Source: Cyclobacteriaceae bacterium
Lineage (GTDB): Bacteria; Bacteroidota; Bacteroidia; Cytophagales; Cyclobacteriaceae
Assembly (NCBI GenBank): GCA_028285685.1
Contig: JANQOR010000023.1
Location: 1-64,000 of the forward strand
Length of the DNA: 64,000 bases
Direction of reading: 5' to 3'
The notes beneath the pieces are model-generated. The model saw only the letters and a list, made by a program, of their open reading frames with translations, made no database searches and was not told the DNA's origin. The stretch's first letter is position 1. Each line of letters opens with the position of its first letter. Below, one piece after another: positions 16,909-24,099 of this stretch. Made by a program: the position numbers and the translations under genes.

Positions 16909-18030
16909 TTATACTCTTACTAGTCTCATTAGTGGTTCAAACGAGTAAAGTGCTGGCCTTCTTCCCGATGATTCCTCGAGAGTGATAATAAGATTTTTCT
17001 CAAGAAGGAGCCTTGCAAAACGTGCAGCAGTTGGGGCTGGAATTCCGCTGTTTGATGTGAATCTATTGTTTCTAAAAACTGGGTTAGTAAAAATAAAATC
17101 AAGTGCATTTACACTCCATTTAGAAGCTAGAGCGTCTGAAAAAACTATTTTCATTTGTTCATACAGTTCGGTGATCCTTTCAGCGATTTCTAGATTTCTA
17201 ATGGCTTGGTGTTCCACTGCTTTCAGAAAAAAAGAACACCATTCTTCCCATTCATTATGTTCAGATACTCTTCTCATAGTATCAATGTATAAATCCTTGT
17301 TCTCTTCCATATAACCACTTATGTAGAAATGAGGTGCTGAAATTATTCCAGAGGACCACAACAGGAGAGTGATTAACATCCTTCCAATTCTCCCATTTCC
17401 ATCTTGAAATGGATGTAGAGATTCAAATTCAACATGCATTAAGGCTGTTTTAATGAGAATTGGATGTTCACTTTCATTGATGTATGAAAACAGCTTTTCT
17501 AGTCCCTCTGTAAGTTTTTCAGGGCTGATTGGAACGAAAAGGATGTTCTTTTTTAATTTATCAGCTAGATAGTTTTGTTCTGTTTTGAATTCTCCAGGTG
17601 CTTTGGTGGCTCCTCTTCCAAAGAATAAAAGTTGTTGATGAATGGCCCTTAGCAATGGGAGTGAAATCTTATAACCGTCATTTAGTGCTTTTTGTGCATT
17701 GAGCAGTGCTCTTTGATACAGGATTGTTTCAATAACTTCTGATCTGAAATTTTGTGCTTGTGTAGGGTCTTCTGGATTGTCAGCTTCAAGTTTTAAGATT
17801 TCATCCATCGTACTGATAGTGCCTTCCATTCTGGAAGAGATGACGGCTTCCTGGTTTCTGAGGGGAGCTAAAAGAATTTCACTATTGTGCATGTTCTTGA
17901 GCATCTGATCATATCGCGCAAGAGCATCAGTAGCTCTAATAAGTTCGTTTACCAGTTTGCTATAATTCAGTTCTTGAGGAGGAAACTGATCATAATGATA
18001 GTTTACTGCATTATTTAGATTAAGATTCAT
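16909..18030 (-). CDS. cassette 7: Fic family protein (class II, predicted AMPylator)
   Basis: A 373-residue Fic protein. The catalytic motif HPFQDGNGRIGR is at 206-217 (consensus HPFx[D/E]GNGRxGR, intact His and both Arg). The N-terminal Fic_N region contains SSRMEG at 65-70, the (S/T)xxxE(G/N) inhibitory helix that occupies the ATP site in self-inhibited Fic enzymes. The C-terminal 90 residues form a winged-helix-like tail (IPAPTAARFARLLLEKNLI), common in this group. Family members transfer AMP to Ser/Thr/Tyr of target proteins. No antitoxin gene accompanies it, in keeping with the built-in inhibitory helix. It is a stand-alone cassette with attC-like sites on both sides. Confidence 0.92.
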   Translation of the reverse strand: MNLNLNNAVNYHYDQFPPQELNYSKLVNELIRATDALARYDQMLKNMHNSEILLAPLRNQEAVISSRMEGTISTMDEILKLEADNPEDPTQAQNFRSEVIETILYQRALLNAQKALNDGYKISLPLLRAIHQQLLFFGRGATKAPGEFKTEQNYLADKLKKNILFVPISPEKLTEGLEKLFSYINESEHPILIKTALMHVEFESLHPFQDGNGRIGRMLITLLLWSSGIISAPHFYISGYMEENKDLYIDTMRRVSEHNEWEEWCSFFLKAVEHQAIRNLEIAERITELYEQMKIVFSDALASKWSVNALDFIFTNPVFRNNRFTSNSGIPAPTAARFARLLLEKNLIITLEESSGRRPALYSFEPLMRLVRV

Positions 18031-18262
18031 TCTAATTTGTTTCTAATTATTCAGCATATTTAATCCTCAAACAGATTAGATGTTAATATTTTATAAATTA
18101 TGATAATCAAAACAAGTTTACATGAATCTATTCACATCAACAAGTTTAGATTATCATTTTTGATTAAATATGATAGACAAAGTATTTTGACGTTAATTGG
18201 TGAACATTAAACCGGTTTTATTTGTCAGGGTGAGGAATTAAGAGTCGGAGAGAACTAATGAG

Positions 18263-18401
18263 TCACAACGTACCAGCTAAGTGCGTATGTCCAATCTCGA
18301 TAGCTATCGGGAGTCCCGCTGTGAAAAACTAAGCTAGCAAAGATTGGTACGCGTTGCAAACGCGCGCTAGCGCGAGGTATGCGAGCTAGCACCTGTTATG
18401 C
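18263..18401 (-). repeat. attC-like site between Nudix and Fic cassettes
   Basis: Minus strand: begins GCATAACAGGTGCTAGC and ends GGACATACGCACTTAGCTGGTACGTT (positions 18401 to 18263). The interior carries the REP-like hairpin at 18346-18367, the recurrent AACTAAGCTAGCAAAG and a GATAGCTATCGGGA palindrome. The left half is almost identical to the site at 20175-20297. The gap 18031-18487 otherwise holds only A+T-rich sequence and a GTTAAGA...TCTTAAC inverted repeat at 18431-18448. Confidence 0.7.
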
Positions 18402-18487
18402 TCTTTTTGTGTCTGAGAACTATGAATGAGGTTAAGAGACGTCTTAACAAAGTGATTTCAATACATCAAGTAATAAAAGTTAAACGT

Positions 18488-18955
18488 TCACTTAATCTTG
18501 GCAGTGGTAATGAATTCAATGTTATTAGGTAAGTTGCTAATCTTAGACTTTAGTTCTTTGGGTTTTAGGTTGATGTCATTTAAGGTAGATATATCCGACC
18601 ACTTAAAAGTTAAATGATCCTCCAATCCTTTAAACTCAATATTTGGATTATACTCATTGTAGTCCAAGATCTTCATTAGATAAATAGTTGAAACTTCGTG
18701 AAAATTGGTTTTACCTATTTGAAAGAAATTCTCAATGAACCAAATAGGTCTTACCACTTGTACCTTCCAACCAAGTTCTTCATGAATTTCTCTGACAACA
18801 GTGTCACCTGAGTTTTCAAAGAATTCAACCCGACCACCAGGTAAAGCCCAAAAATCATCTTTCATATCTTTTTGAATTAGAATATGATCGTCCTCAATGA
18901 GTAAGGCAATACTCCTAAAGTTAAATTGACTGTTCCCTTTCTGAAAACTTAACAT
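18488..18955 (-). CDS. cassette 6: Nudix hydrolase
   Basis: A 155-residue Nudix enzyme (ATG at 18955 preferred over an upstream GTG). The Nudix box is complete: Gly41, Glu47, then REIHEELGW at 55-63, matching Gx5Ex7REUxEExGU. The strand before it reads FWALPGGRVEF. Nudix enzymes hydrolyse nucleoside diphosphates linked to another group; the specificity is not visible. Start lies 17 bp from the core GTTATGC at 18972. Nudix genes are frequent in integron cassettes, which fits its place in the array. Confidence 0.92.
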   Translation of the reverse strand: MLSFQKGNSQFNFRSIALLIEDDHILIQKDMKDDFWALPGGRVEFFENSGDTVVREIHEELGWKVQVVRPIWFIENFFQIGKTNFHEVSTIYLMKILDYNEYNPNIEFKGLEDHLTFKWSDISTLNDINLKPKELKSKISNLPNNIEFITTAKIK

Positions 18956-18971
18956 GATCACAAATTATTGA

Positions 18972-19049
18972 GCATAACGTCTATATAATCGCAATTTATA
19001 AAACCACCGAAATCTATGCGTTTATAGACACAAAGTAGATAGGTTAAAC
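18972..19049 (-). repeat. short attC- or attI-like site next to the integrase remnant
   Basis: A 78-bp site. On the minus strand it opens with GTTTAAC, an exact RYYYAAC match, and closes with GTTATGC. Inside, GTCTATAAACGCA pairs with TGCGATTATATAGAC. It is much shorter than its neighbours and separates the Nudix cassette from the recombinase fragment 38 bp away, the position of attI in a standard integron. Confidence 0.55.
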
Positions 19050-19086
19050 GCAACACTTGTCAATTCTTGTCTATTTTGGACTGCAA

Positions 19087-19290
19087 ATGCCAATTGCGGA
19101 TTTCCCGAAAATATTGGAGGTTAAACGCTATAGTCATCGCACAATCGATACCTATTGCTCTTTGCTAAGTAGCACTGAAAAGTATTTTGGAAGTGAGCTG
19201 AGCAAAATCACCGAGACACAACTTCACGAATACGTATATCACCCCCATGCTGGTGCTCGTTTGCAACGAGTGCCAAAATATCGCTTGTAG
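19087..19290 (+). pseudogene. truncated tyrosine recombinase N-terminus (possible integron integrase remnant)
   Basis: From ATG 19087 the frame reads MPIADFPKILEVKRYSHRTI then DTYCSLLSSTEKYFG, typical of the SAM-like N-terminal domain of phage/integron integrases (YSxRTIxxY...F). After about 50 residues similarity stops at 19237-19240, where sequence runs into two REP-like palindromes (19252-19274, 19294-19318) and ends at a stop in them. The whole catalytic domain (R...HxxR...Y) is absent. It is the only plus-strand frame in the array, divergent from the cassettes at its left with an attC/attI-like site between, the geometry of an intI gene. A fragment of an unrelated phage integrase is the alternative. 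Confidence 0.55.
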
Positions 19291-19318
19291 AAATGCACGC
19301 GTTACAAACGCGCGCTAG
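19252..19318. repeat. two REP-like palindromes abutting the recombinase fragment
   Basis: GGTGCTCGTTTGCAACGAGTGCC (split here for reading: GGTGCTCGTT / TGC / AACGAGTGCC) at 19252-19274, and GCACGCGTTACAAACGCGCGC at about 19295-19315. Related copies are at 18346-18367 and 20266-20287. The stem changes from CTCG/CGAG to CGCG/CGCG between copies while staying paired. Confidence 0.6.
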
Positions 19319-19326
19319 CAGAGGAA

Positions 19327-19560
19327 ACAAAACGCACAGATATGGCGCTGTGACCTCCGAGCTTTATCAATTGCGATAAAAGTAGCTTATCTGCCGGTGC
19401 ATTAAAAGTACTAGACAGGCACTGCGCCATACAGATCAAAAACTCCCACGGGCATAACAGGGTAGAAAGCACTTCAGTTTCTTGGCGGCTGATAAGGGAT
19501 GTTCAGCAGACACTTGGCAGATGGCTAAGTAAGGCCATGCGCTATAGTCGGATGTTGGGC
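19327..19560 (-). repeat. attC-like site following cassette 5
   Basis: On the minus strand it begins GCCCAACATCCGACTATAGCG and ends CGCCATATCTGTGCGTTTTGT. The arms GACTATAGCGCATGGCC and the complement of GGTCACAGCGCCATATC pair over most of their length, with further short inverted repeats inside. It starts 7 bp past the stop of the YwqK-like cassette. Confidence 0.6.
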
Positions 19561-19567
19561 ATTGTTA

Positions 19568-20152
19568 TTATTCGCCTGCGTATTCCCATTCTCCAATTTC
19601 AAAGTGACTTAGAAACCAGTTTCGGTCAACTAGTCCATAACCTTCTTTGTAGAGTGCTCCGTTACTCATGTATTTCTTGACATAGGCTTTGTAGTCGTAG
19701 CGGTGTTTTTCCCTAGTGAAGTAGATTTTACCGCCTTCAACCTTCTCTCGTTTACGTTCGACCGTGCTGTCGTTCGGTTGGATGTTCTCATAAGTTTTCA
19801 GCAAGACTCCATTTGAGTCAAAAAAAGATACTTTATCAATAAGTTCACCCATATCGTACTTTGCCTTGACGAAAACCTTACCCGAGGTGTAGTAGATAGT
19901 CAGATCGCCATGCCTCAAACCGAGTTCGTAGTTCGTAAACCAAAGTTCTCCGTTAGTAGACTCTAGCCAAAGACCTTGTTTGTACCCTTCAACTTGGTTC
20001 ACATGCTTCATGTAGTTCACCTTGCCCAAACTCTTGAGTTCGCCTACCGTCTGGGCTATTCGATCTTGGAGTTCGTCAATGCGTTCGTCGTTTGTCTGCC
20101 CAAACAGGTAAGAAAAGGACAAAGTCAGAAGGAAAAGTAGGGATATTCTCAT
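19568..20152 (-). CDS. cassette 5: secreted YwqK/MORN-like protein
   Basis: The ATG at 20152 (MRISLLFLLTLSFSYLFGQ) gives a clean signal peptide; the longer frame would need a TTG. The 194-residue product has repeats of about 20 residues of the MORN/YwqK type (GYKQGLWLESTNGELWFTNY, GLRHGDLTIYYTSGKV, YMSNGALYKEGYG, FEIGEWEY). YwqK-like proteins are widespread in Bacteroidota and often called antitoxins of toxin systems by homology, but function is not settled. No toxin gene is adjacent. Flanked by attC-like sites on both sides; the upstream core is GTTGGGC, an exact GTTRRRY. Confidence 0.68.
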   Translation of the reverse strand: MRISLLFLLTLSFSYLFGQTNDERIDELQDRIAQTVGELKSLGKVNYMKHVNQVEGYKQGLWLESTNGELWFTNYELGLRHGDLTIYYTSGKVFVKAKYDMGELIDKVSFFDSNGVLLKTYENIQPNDSTVERKREKVEGGKIYFTREKHRYDYKAYVKKYMSNGALYKEGYGLVDRNWFLSHFEIGEWEYAGE

Positions 20153-20174
20153 AATTTCAGTTTGCGCCAACTAT

Positions 20175-20297
20175 GCCCAACGTCCAGCTAAGGTGCGTAT
20201 GTCCAATCCCGATAGCTATCGGGAGTCTACGCGACCCGCTGTGAAAAACTAAGCTAGCAAAGATTGGCACGCGTTGCAAACGCGCGCTAGCGCGGGT
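20175..20297 (-). repeat. partial attC-like site (terminal arm present, opening arm missing)
   Basis: The minus-strand end GGACATACGCACCTTAGC then TGGACGTTGGGC is intact (core GTTGGGC, 20175-20181) and the interior is nearly identical to 18263-18380, with the REP-like hairpin at 20266-20287. The opposite arm is replaced by the end of the next site, which begins at 20298. Looks like a deletion or fusion between two attC sites, leaving a site without its partner arm. Confidence 0.6.
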
Positions 20298-20526
20298 GTA
20301 TAACGTCCCGGCTAAAGTGCGTATGTCCCAATCCCGATAGCTATCGGGATTGATGAAAAACTAAGCTAGCAAAGTTTCTGAACTCTCCCTAACCCTCTCT
20401 TTCAAGAGAGGGAAGTTCCGATGGCTATCGGAACAGGGTGAGTAATTTCATGGCGAAACTTTGCAGTTCAGTAGCAGGAAAGTTGATAGGAGCACTTTGG
20501 CATATGCACTTTAGCGTTTGTTACCT
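20298..20526 (-). repeat. attC-like site following cassette 4
   Basis: The clearest example. Minus strand opens GGTAACAAACGCTAAAGTGC and closes GCACTTTAGCCGGGACGTTA. Arms GCTAAAGTGCATATGCC and GGACATACGCACTTTAGC match in 15 of 17 or so positions. Within the 229-bp site are GATAGCTATCGGGA and CCCTCTCTTTCAAGAGAGGG hairpins. The opening R'' sequence doubles as the last codons and stop of cassette 4 (Gly-Asn-Lys-Arg-stop). Confidence 0.78.
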
Positions 20527-21218
20527 GGATTTTTCTTTTTCAGCTCCTCAATTTTATCCTGCATTTCTTGAGTTTTTGTCTTCAATTCTTCGAGTTCTTC
20601 CTTTTGATTATCAATGATTGAATACAGTATCTGAGTGGTTAGTTTTGTCAGTTTGTTATTCGTTTGATTTACCTCGGCTGAAAGCGTGAAGATCTTGTCC
20701 GAATCAAGGTTCTTATTAAAATCCAAAAGACTTAGAGCATTTTTAGTCTTGTGCGCAGCAGCATTATTTCTTATTTTTCTTAATTCAGTTTGGTTCTCCT
20801 TTTTTACCAGAGAGAAGGCCTTGTTTATGCTCTGTAGTTCATCCAAATGTTGTTCAAAGCCTATCATTTGAAGCTCTGTTCTCAAGCCCTTACCTAGCAA
20901 AAAGTTAATATCGTCAAGGAATTCAATCAAGGTCATTGAAAGAAGCCTGCTTACTATGTTTCGTTCGCTTGTTTCTTGTGTTTTTGCAAAGCTATCAGAG
21001 AGATAGGCAATATCTCTTCCGACAAGAGAGGCATAGATGCTTACATTAAAAAAATTATCATATGACTTAACCTTTCTAGTTTGGAATGATTTCCAGAGTC
21101 GTACCATAATCTCCAAGTCTTCTTCACGAGCTATCTCTGCTTTTGAGGAAGAGAGTTCCAGTTGCTTAAGTTTAAGTTTTCTTGACTTTTCTAATCTTCG
21201 AGTTCTTGATCTAAACAT
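20511..21218 (-). CDS. cassette 4: coiled-coil protein with a HEPN-like RNxxxAH motif
   Basis: The ATG at 21218 is chosen; a GTG at 21245 lies directly against the GTTAGAC core and is less likely. The 235-residue protein is entirely helical: basic N-terminus (FRSRTRRLEKSRKLKLKQL), a central helical domain with IRNNAAAHKTKNALSLLDF (an Rx4-6H pattern seen in HEPN domains) and a C-terminal coiled coil rich in Glu/Lys ending KKKNPGNKR, whose last residues come from the attC sequence. HEPN ribonuclease activity is only a possibility; many helical proteins carry such a string by chance. No signal peptide. Confidence 0.65.
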   Translation of the reverse strand: MFRSRTRRLEKSRKLKLKQLELSSSKAEIAREEDLEIMVRLWKSFQTRKVKSYDNFFNVSIYASLVGRDIAYLSDSFAKTQETSERNIVSRLLSMTLIEFLDDINFLLGKGLRTELQMIGFEQHLDELQSINKAFSLVKKENQTELRKIRNNAAAHKTKNALSLLDFNKNLDSDKIFTLSAEVNQTNNKLTKLTTQILYSIIDNQKEELEELKTKTQEMQDKIEELKKKNPGNKR

Positions 21219-21245
21219 TTGGAGGCGGAGGTGATTCCAGATCAC

Positions 21246-21364
21246 GTCTAACGTCCCAGATATGGCACGTGCCTCTGGGCTTTGTTTACATCTTCTAAGC
21301 TAGCGGATTTGCATTGCACTTTCAAGTTGCAGCTTAGAGGCATGTGCTATACCGTTTGTTACAT
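21246..21364 (-). repeat. attC-like site following cassette 3
   Basis: Minus strand opens TGTAACAAACGGTATAGCAC and closes CCATATCTGGGACGTTAGAC; GTTAGAC is an exact GTTRRRY core. Arms GTATAGCACATGCCTCT and the complement of AGAGGCACGTGCCATAT agree in 14 of 17 positions. Length 119 bp, close to Vibrio VCRs. The stop of the gene at 21371 is 7 bp away and the next gene begins 28 bp past the core. Confidence 0.78.
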
Positions 21365-21370
21365 GTCGTT

Positions 21371-22297
21371 TTAGTCAATGTAAAGCAGTTCTTTTTCTGA
21401 TAGTTTCTCTGTAAATTTTTTAATGTTCAAATACCATTTATTGAAGTCGTTAATTCTAGAAGGAATTCTACTCTCGATAAAAGTCTTGAAGATTGGCACG
21501 CTGAGGTTAAAGCAATACAAAGTCAAACTTTGCGCTTCTTTTGGATATCTTATTTGAACAATTTCTGCTCTTTTACTTTCATCTTGTGAGAGTTTTCCTT
21601 GGATTATATCTGTTCCATGAACGGAGTTTGACCAAGATCTGTAAAGCACCTCGTAGAGACCGGAAAAATCAGATTTGTTTGCCAAGTCTTCAATATTTTT
21701 TGGGCCATCAAATAGGGTGAACCAATCTGGGTTCTTTTTAATAGCTTTTGTTCTTTGATATTCAGCTTCGATTGGTTTGTAACTAGGTAATTTTAGCATT
21801 TCCTCTGCGTTCAAAAGAAGCGGCTTCACCAATTCCTTTAGTACCGTAGGATTCACGTTCTTAAGAAATTTGTCGTTAGCGTACTTAGCTTGTAACCGCT
21901 TATATAATTCTGAGCCTCCATCAACTTTATTGTACAGTTTAATGTTTCTGTGAGTGTTCCATACTAAGAAGCACAATGCCCTTTTTTCTTGATCTTCTTT
22001 TAATAGATATTCTAAATAGAATAGTGTTTCAAGAGAAGTTCGCATTAGAGAATTACACGGCTCAACAGAAGAGTTCCTAATGAGTAGTGAAATTGCATCT
22101 ATAAGTCCAAGGAAATTTCTAAGGAATAGTACTGCAGGAAGTAAATGATCACCTCCTGAAGTTCTTTCGAAATCCCATTTAATGATCTTGGCTCCAAATT
22201 CGGGCAACCTGTCAATGCCATCACTGAACTGGCCTAAGAGTTTGCTTACTTCTGGATCCATCTCCCTCCCTAAAAATTGATCTGTTGATGCCGTCAT
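21371..22297 (-). CDS. cassette 3: DUF5677-like helical protein
   Basis: A 308-residue soluble, mostly helical protein. The central part (FLRNFLGLIDAISLLIRNSS, CNSLMRTSLETLFYLEYLL, and later YRSWSNSVHGTD) resembles the DUF5677 group, which has an R...E(T)...YLeyLL helix pair and a conserved (S/N)xVHG. The function of that group is unknown; some members occur in defence neighbourhoods. No signal peptide. Leader of 35 bp from the attC core at 22332. I am fairly sure of the gene and moderately sure of the family. Confidence 0.68.
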   Translation of the reverse strand: MTASTDQFLGREMDPEVSKLLGQFSDGIDRLPEFGAKIIKWDFERTSGGDHLLPAVLFLRNFLGLIDAISLLIRNSSVEPCNSLMRTSLETLFYLEYLLKEDQEKRALCFLVWNTHRNIKLYNKVDGGSELYKRLQAKYANDKFLKNVNPTVLKELVKPLLLNAEEMLKLPSYKPIEAEYQRTKAIKKNPDWFTLFDGPKNIEDLANKSDFSGLYEVLYRSWSNSVHGTDIIQGKLSQDESKRAEIVQIRYPKEAQSLTLYCFNLSVPIFKTFIESRIPSRINDFNKWYLNIKKFTEKLSEKELLYID

Positions 22298-22331
22298 ATA
22301 GCAAATTTACTTGGTGGATTGGTGCCATGAC

Positions 22332-22565
22332 ATGTAACGTCTAGCTAAGCGGCGTTTGTCCACACTTAGCTTGAAAGCACTAAAAGTAACGAAGGTGCAC
22401 CATCCCTCAAAAGCTATCTAGAAGAATATGCGCTGTGAAAGATAAAGTCCAGAAGCTCTACTGTTGCTAAGGCTTCTCAACTTTCAGAAGGTGCACCAAA
22501 GTGGGACAGTTGCAGATCAGATTGTGATTGGCACGCTGACAAATGCCGCTTAGCAACTGTTAGTG
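22332..22565 (-). repeat. attC-like site following cassette 2
   Basis: Minus strand opens CACTAACAGTTGCTAAGCGG and closes GACAAACGCCGCTTAGCTAG then ACGTTACAT. Arms TTGCTAAGCGGCATTTGTC and the complement of GACAAACGCCGCTTAGCTA match in 17 of 19 positions. Length 234 bp. A second nested inverted repeat, GGTGCACC-type, sits inside. The TAA of cassette 2 is part of the R'' box CACTAAC. Confidence 0.78.
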
Positions 22566-23255
22566 TTTTTGACTTAATTCAATGATATCCAAATCTCGAT
22601 TTCCCTTATCGATTAGGAGCTGGTAGCCTCCAGTAAGTTCGTTGATGTAGAATTTCTTGAATAAGGGAATATTGGTAATGTTAACTTGACACTTGTAGCC
22701 ACTTCTTAATGTCATTGGTAATAGACCAATCTCTGATTTGAAATTCAAATAATAGTCTGTAGTGTCCAATTTATTATTTATTAATGTGTTGAACACTGTG
22801 TTCACGTTTTCGACTGTGAAATAATTCTTAGAGCCAGCAGTTGATGTTGCCTCAACCTTCCAATTGCCTATAAGTTCAAGAAGATCAGGCTCAACATATA
22901 TAGGAACAGAATCCGATAACATGTATTTGTATGCGGGCATATCACACCCTATCCCAAAAAACATTAGAGATTTGTCTACTTCATAAGTGTATGATTTGGA
23001 AGGGGTTAATCTACCATACAATTGCAGGTTGTTTAGAACTAAGTCTTGATCATTTTTTCGATACGAACATGTTAAAATAACTGAATCCTCTTCCAATAGT
23101 CTAACCTCCCAGTTCGCGGTTACCTTGCCTATGAAAGAGTCACCAATACCTTCATATACTATTTGTGTCTCAGTTTGACCAACATCAGATGATTGTTGAC
23201 CAGCTCCTGAGGTGCCAAAAATTAGAATTAATAGTAATGGAAAAAGAATCTTCAT
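22560..23255 (-). CDS. cassette 2: secreted hypothetical protein
   Basis: A 231-residue protein with a signal peptide (MKILFPLLLILIFGTSGAGQ). The mature part is beta-rich with single Cys pairs (LTCSYRK, GIGCDMPAY, GYKCQV). No recognised family. The stop codon overlaps the first box of the attC-like site, and the start is 17 bp from the core GTTAGTG at 23272-23278; both spacings match the other cassettes. Base composition is visibly A+T-richer than the genes outside the array. Confidence 0.66.
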   Translation of the reverse strand: MKILFPLLLILIFGTSGAGQQSSDVGQTETQIVYEGIGDSFIGKVTANWEVRLLEEDSVILTCSYRKNDQDLVLNNLQLYGRLTPSKSYTYEVDKSLMFFGIGCDMPAYKYMLSDSVPIYVEPDLLELIGNWKVEATSTAGSKNYFTVENVNTVFNTLINNKLDTTDYYLNFKSEIGLLPMTLRSGYKCQVNITNIPLFKKFYINELTGGYQLLIDKGNRDLDIIELSQKH

Positions 23256-23271
23256 GCAGTAAGATAATGAA

Positions 23272-23523
23272 CACTAACGTCCCAGCTAAAGTGCGTATGT
23301 CTACCCTCAGCTGATGAAAAACTAAGCTAGTAAAGCTGCGACCCACTTACAACACGTTAGATAAGAAACTGAGTCATGAAGAAAAGAGCTGATGGCAGAA
23401 AACGCTAAAGAGGATCAAACGATAAGAAGCCTGCCCCGAACTTGATTCGGGGAGAAGCTTTGCGGTCCGAATAGCAGAAGAGTTGCTGGGTGCAGTTTGA
23501 CATATGCAATTAAGCGTCTTAAA
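23272..23523 (-). repeat. attC-like site following cassette 1
   Basis: Minus strand opens AAGACGCTTAATTGCATATG and closes GACATACGCACTTTAGCTGG then GACGTTAGTG. Arms CTTAATTGCATATGTC and the complement of GACATACGCACTTTAG match in 13 of 16. Length about 252 bp, with a CCCCGAA...TTCGGGG hairpin and the recurrent AACTAAGCTAGTAAAG inside. The first AAC box has become AAG. Confidence 0.68.
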
Positions 23524-23532
23524 GCCTTTTCT

Positions 23533-24099
23533 CTACTGTTCGTAGGTCAAGTAGGGGAGATAAAGTTCAACTGCAAGAATCCTTTGCAGAACTGGATTAT
23601 TAAAGTCCTCGTCTCTGTAGCTGTACGACACACCAGCAGCGATTAATGCTGGTGATACACCTCCCGTTTCTTGAATTGTGTTTACATAATCAGCGATTAA
23701 GTTGTTACAATCTTGTACCGCAACTAATGCTAAAATATAGTCGCTGTTAATATGAGTTTGAATGAATTTTCTTTGTTCTCCTCTATCGTTTTCAAAGTGT
23801 TCGTACTTAAAAATCATCGTATCAAGTTGGAGAACCCTTTTTTTTAAGTCAAGATCCTTAGGGACTTTGCTGTAAAGTTCATCACTCACAGCCATTTGCG
23901 TCAAGAAGCTTCTGTAGTTATCAGCAAAGTTTTTCTCATCTAACTCCTTGATGTAACTGCCAAATTTCTGCGTTAATTCCGTTAGAAGTTGGCTGTGATC
24001 GGCTGAAAGATGACTGTTGAAATCTGTTAAGCAGTCCTCGTTGCTTGGTATGCAACCTATTCCAGCAAGTACTATTAGCAGTAAAGTAAATCGAAGCAT
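23533..24099 (-). CDS. cassette 1: lipoprotein of unknown function
   Basis: The ATG at 24099 starts MLRFTLLLIVLAGIGC, a lipoprotein signal with lipobox LAGIGC, so the 188-residue product is likely lipid-anchored. The rest is helical and acidic with no recognised motif (EDCLTDFNSHLSADHSQLL; VSPALIAAGVSYSYRDED near the end). It is the rightmost unit of the array. The stop lies about 10 bp from the attC-like site at its 3' side; upstream on the minus strand GTTAGAGC (24107-24114) sits 8 bp from the start and could be the entry core. Confidence 0.66.
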   Translation of the reverse strand: MLRFTLLLIVLAGIGCIPSNEDCLTDFNSHLSADHSQLLTELTQKFGSYIKELDEKNFADNYRSFLTQMAVSDELYSKVPKDLDLKKRVLQLDTMIFKYEHFENDRGEQRKFIQTHINSDYILALVAVQDCNNLIADYVNTIQETGGVSPALIAAGVSYSYRDEDFNNPVLQRILAVELYLPYLTYEQ

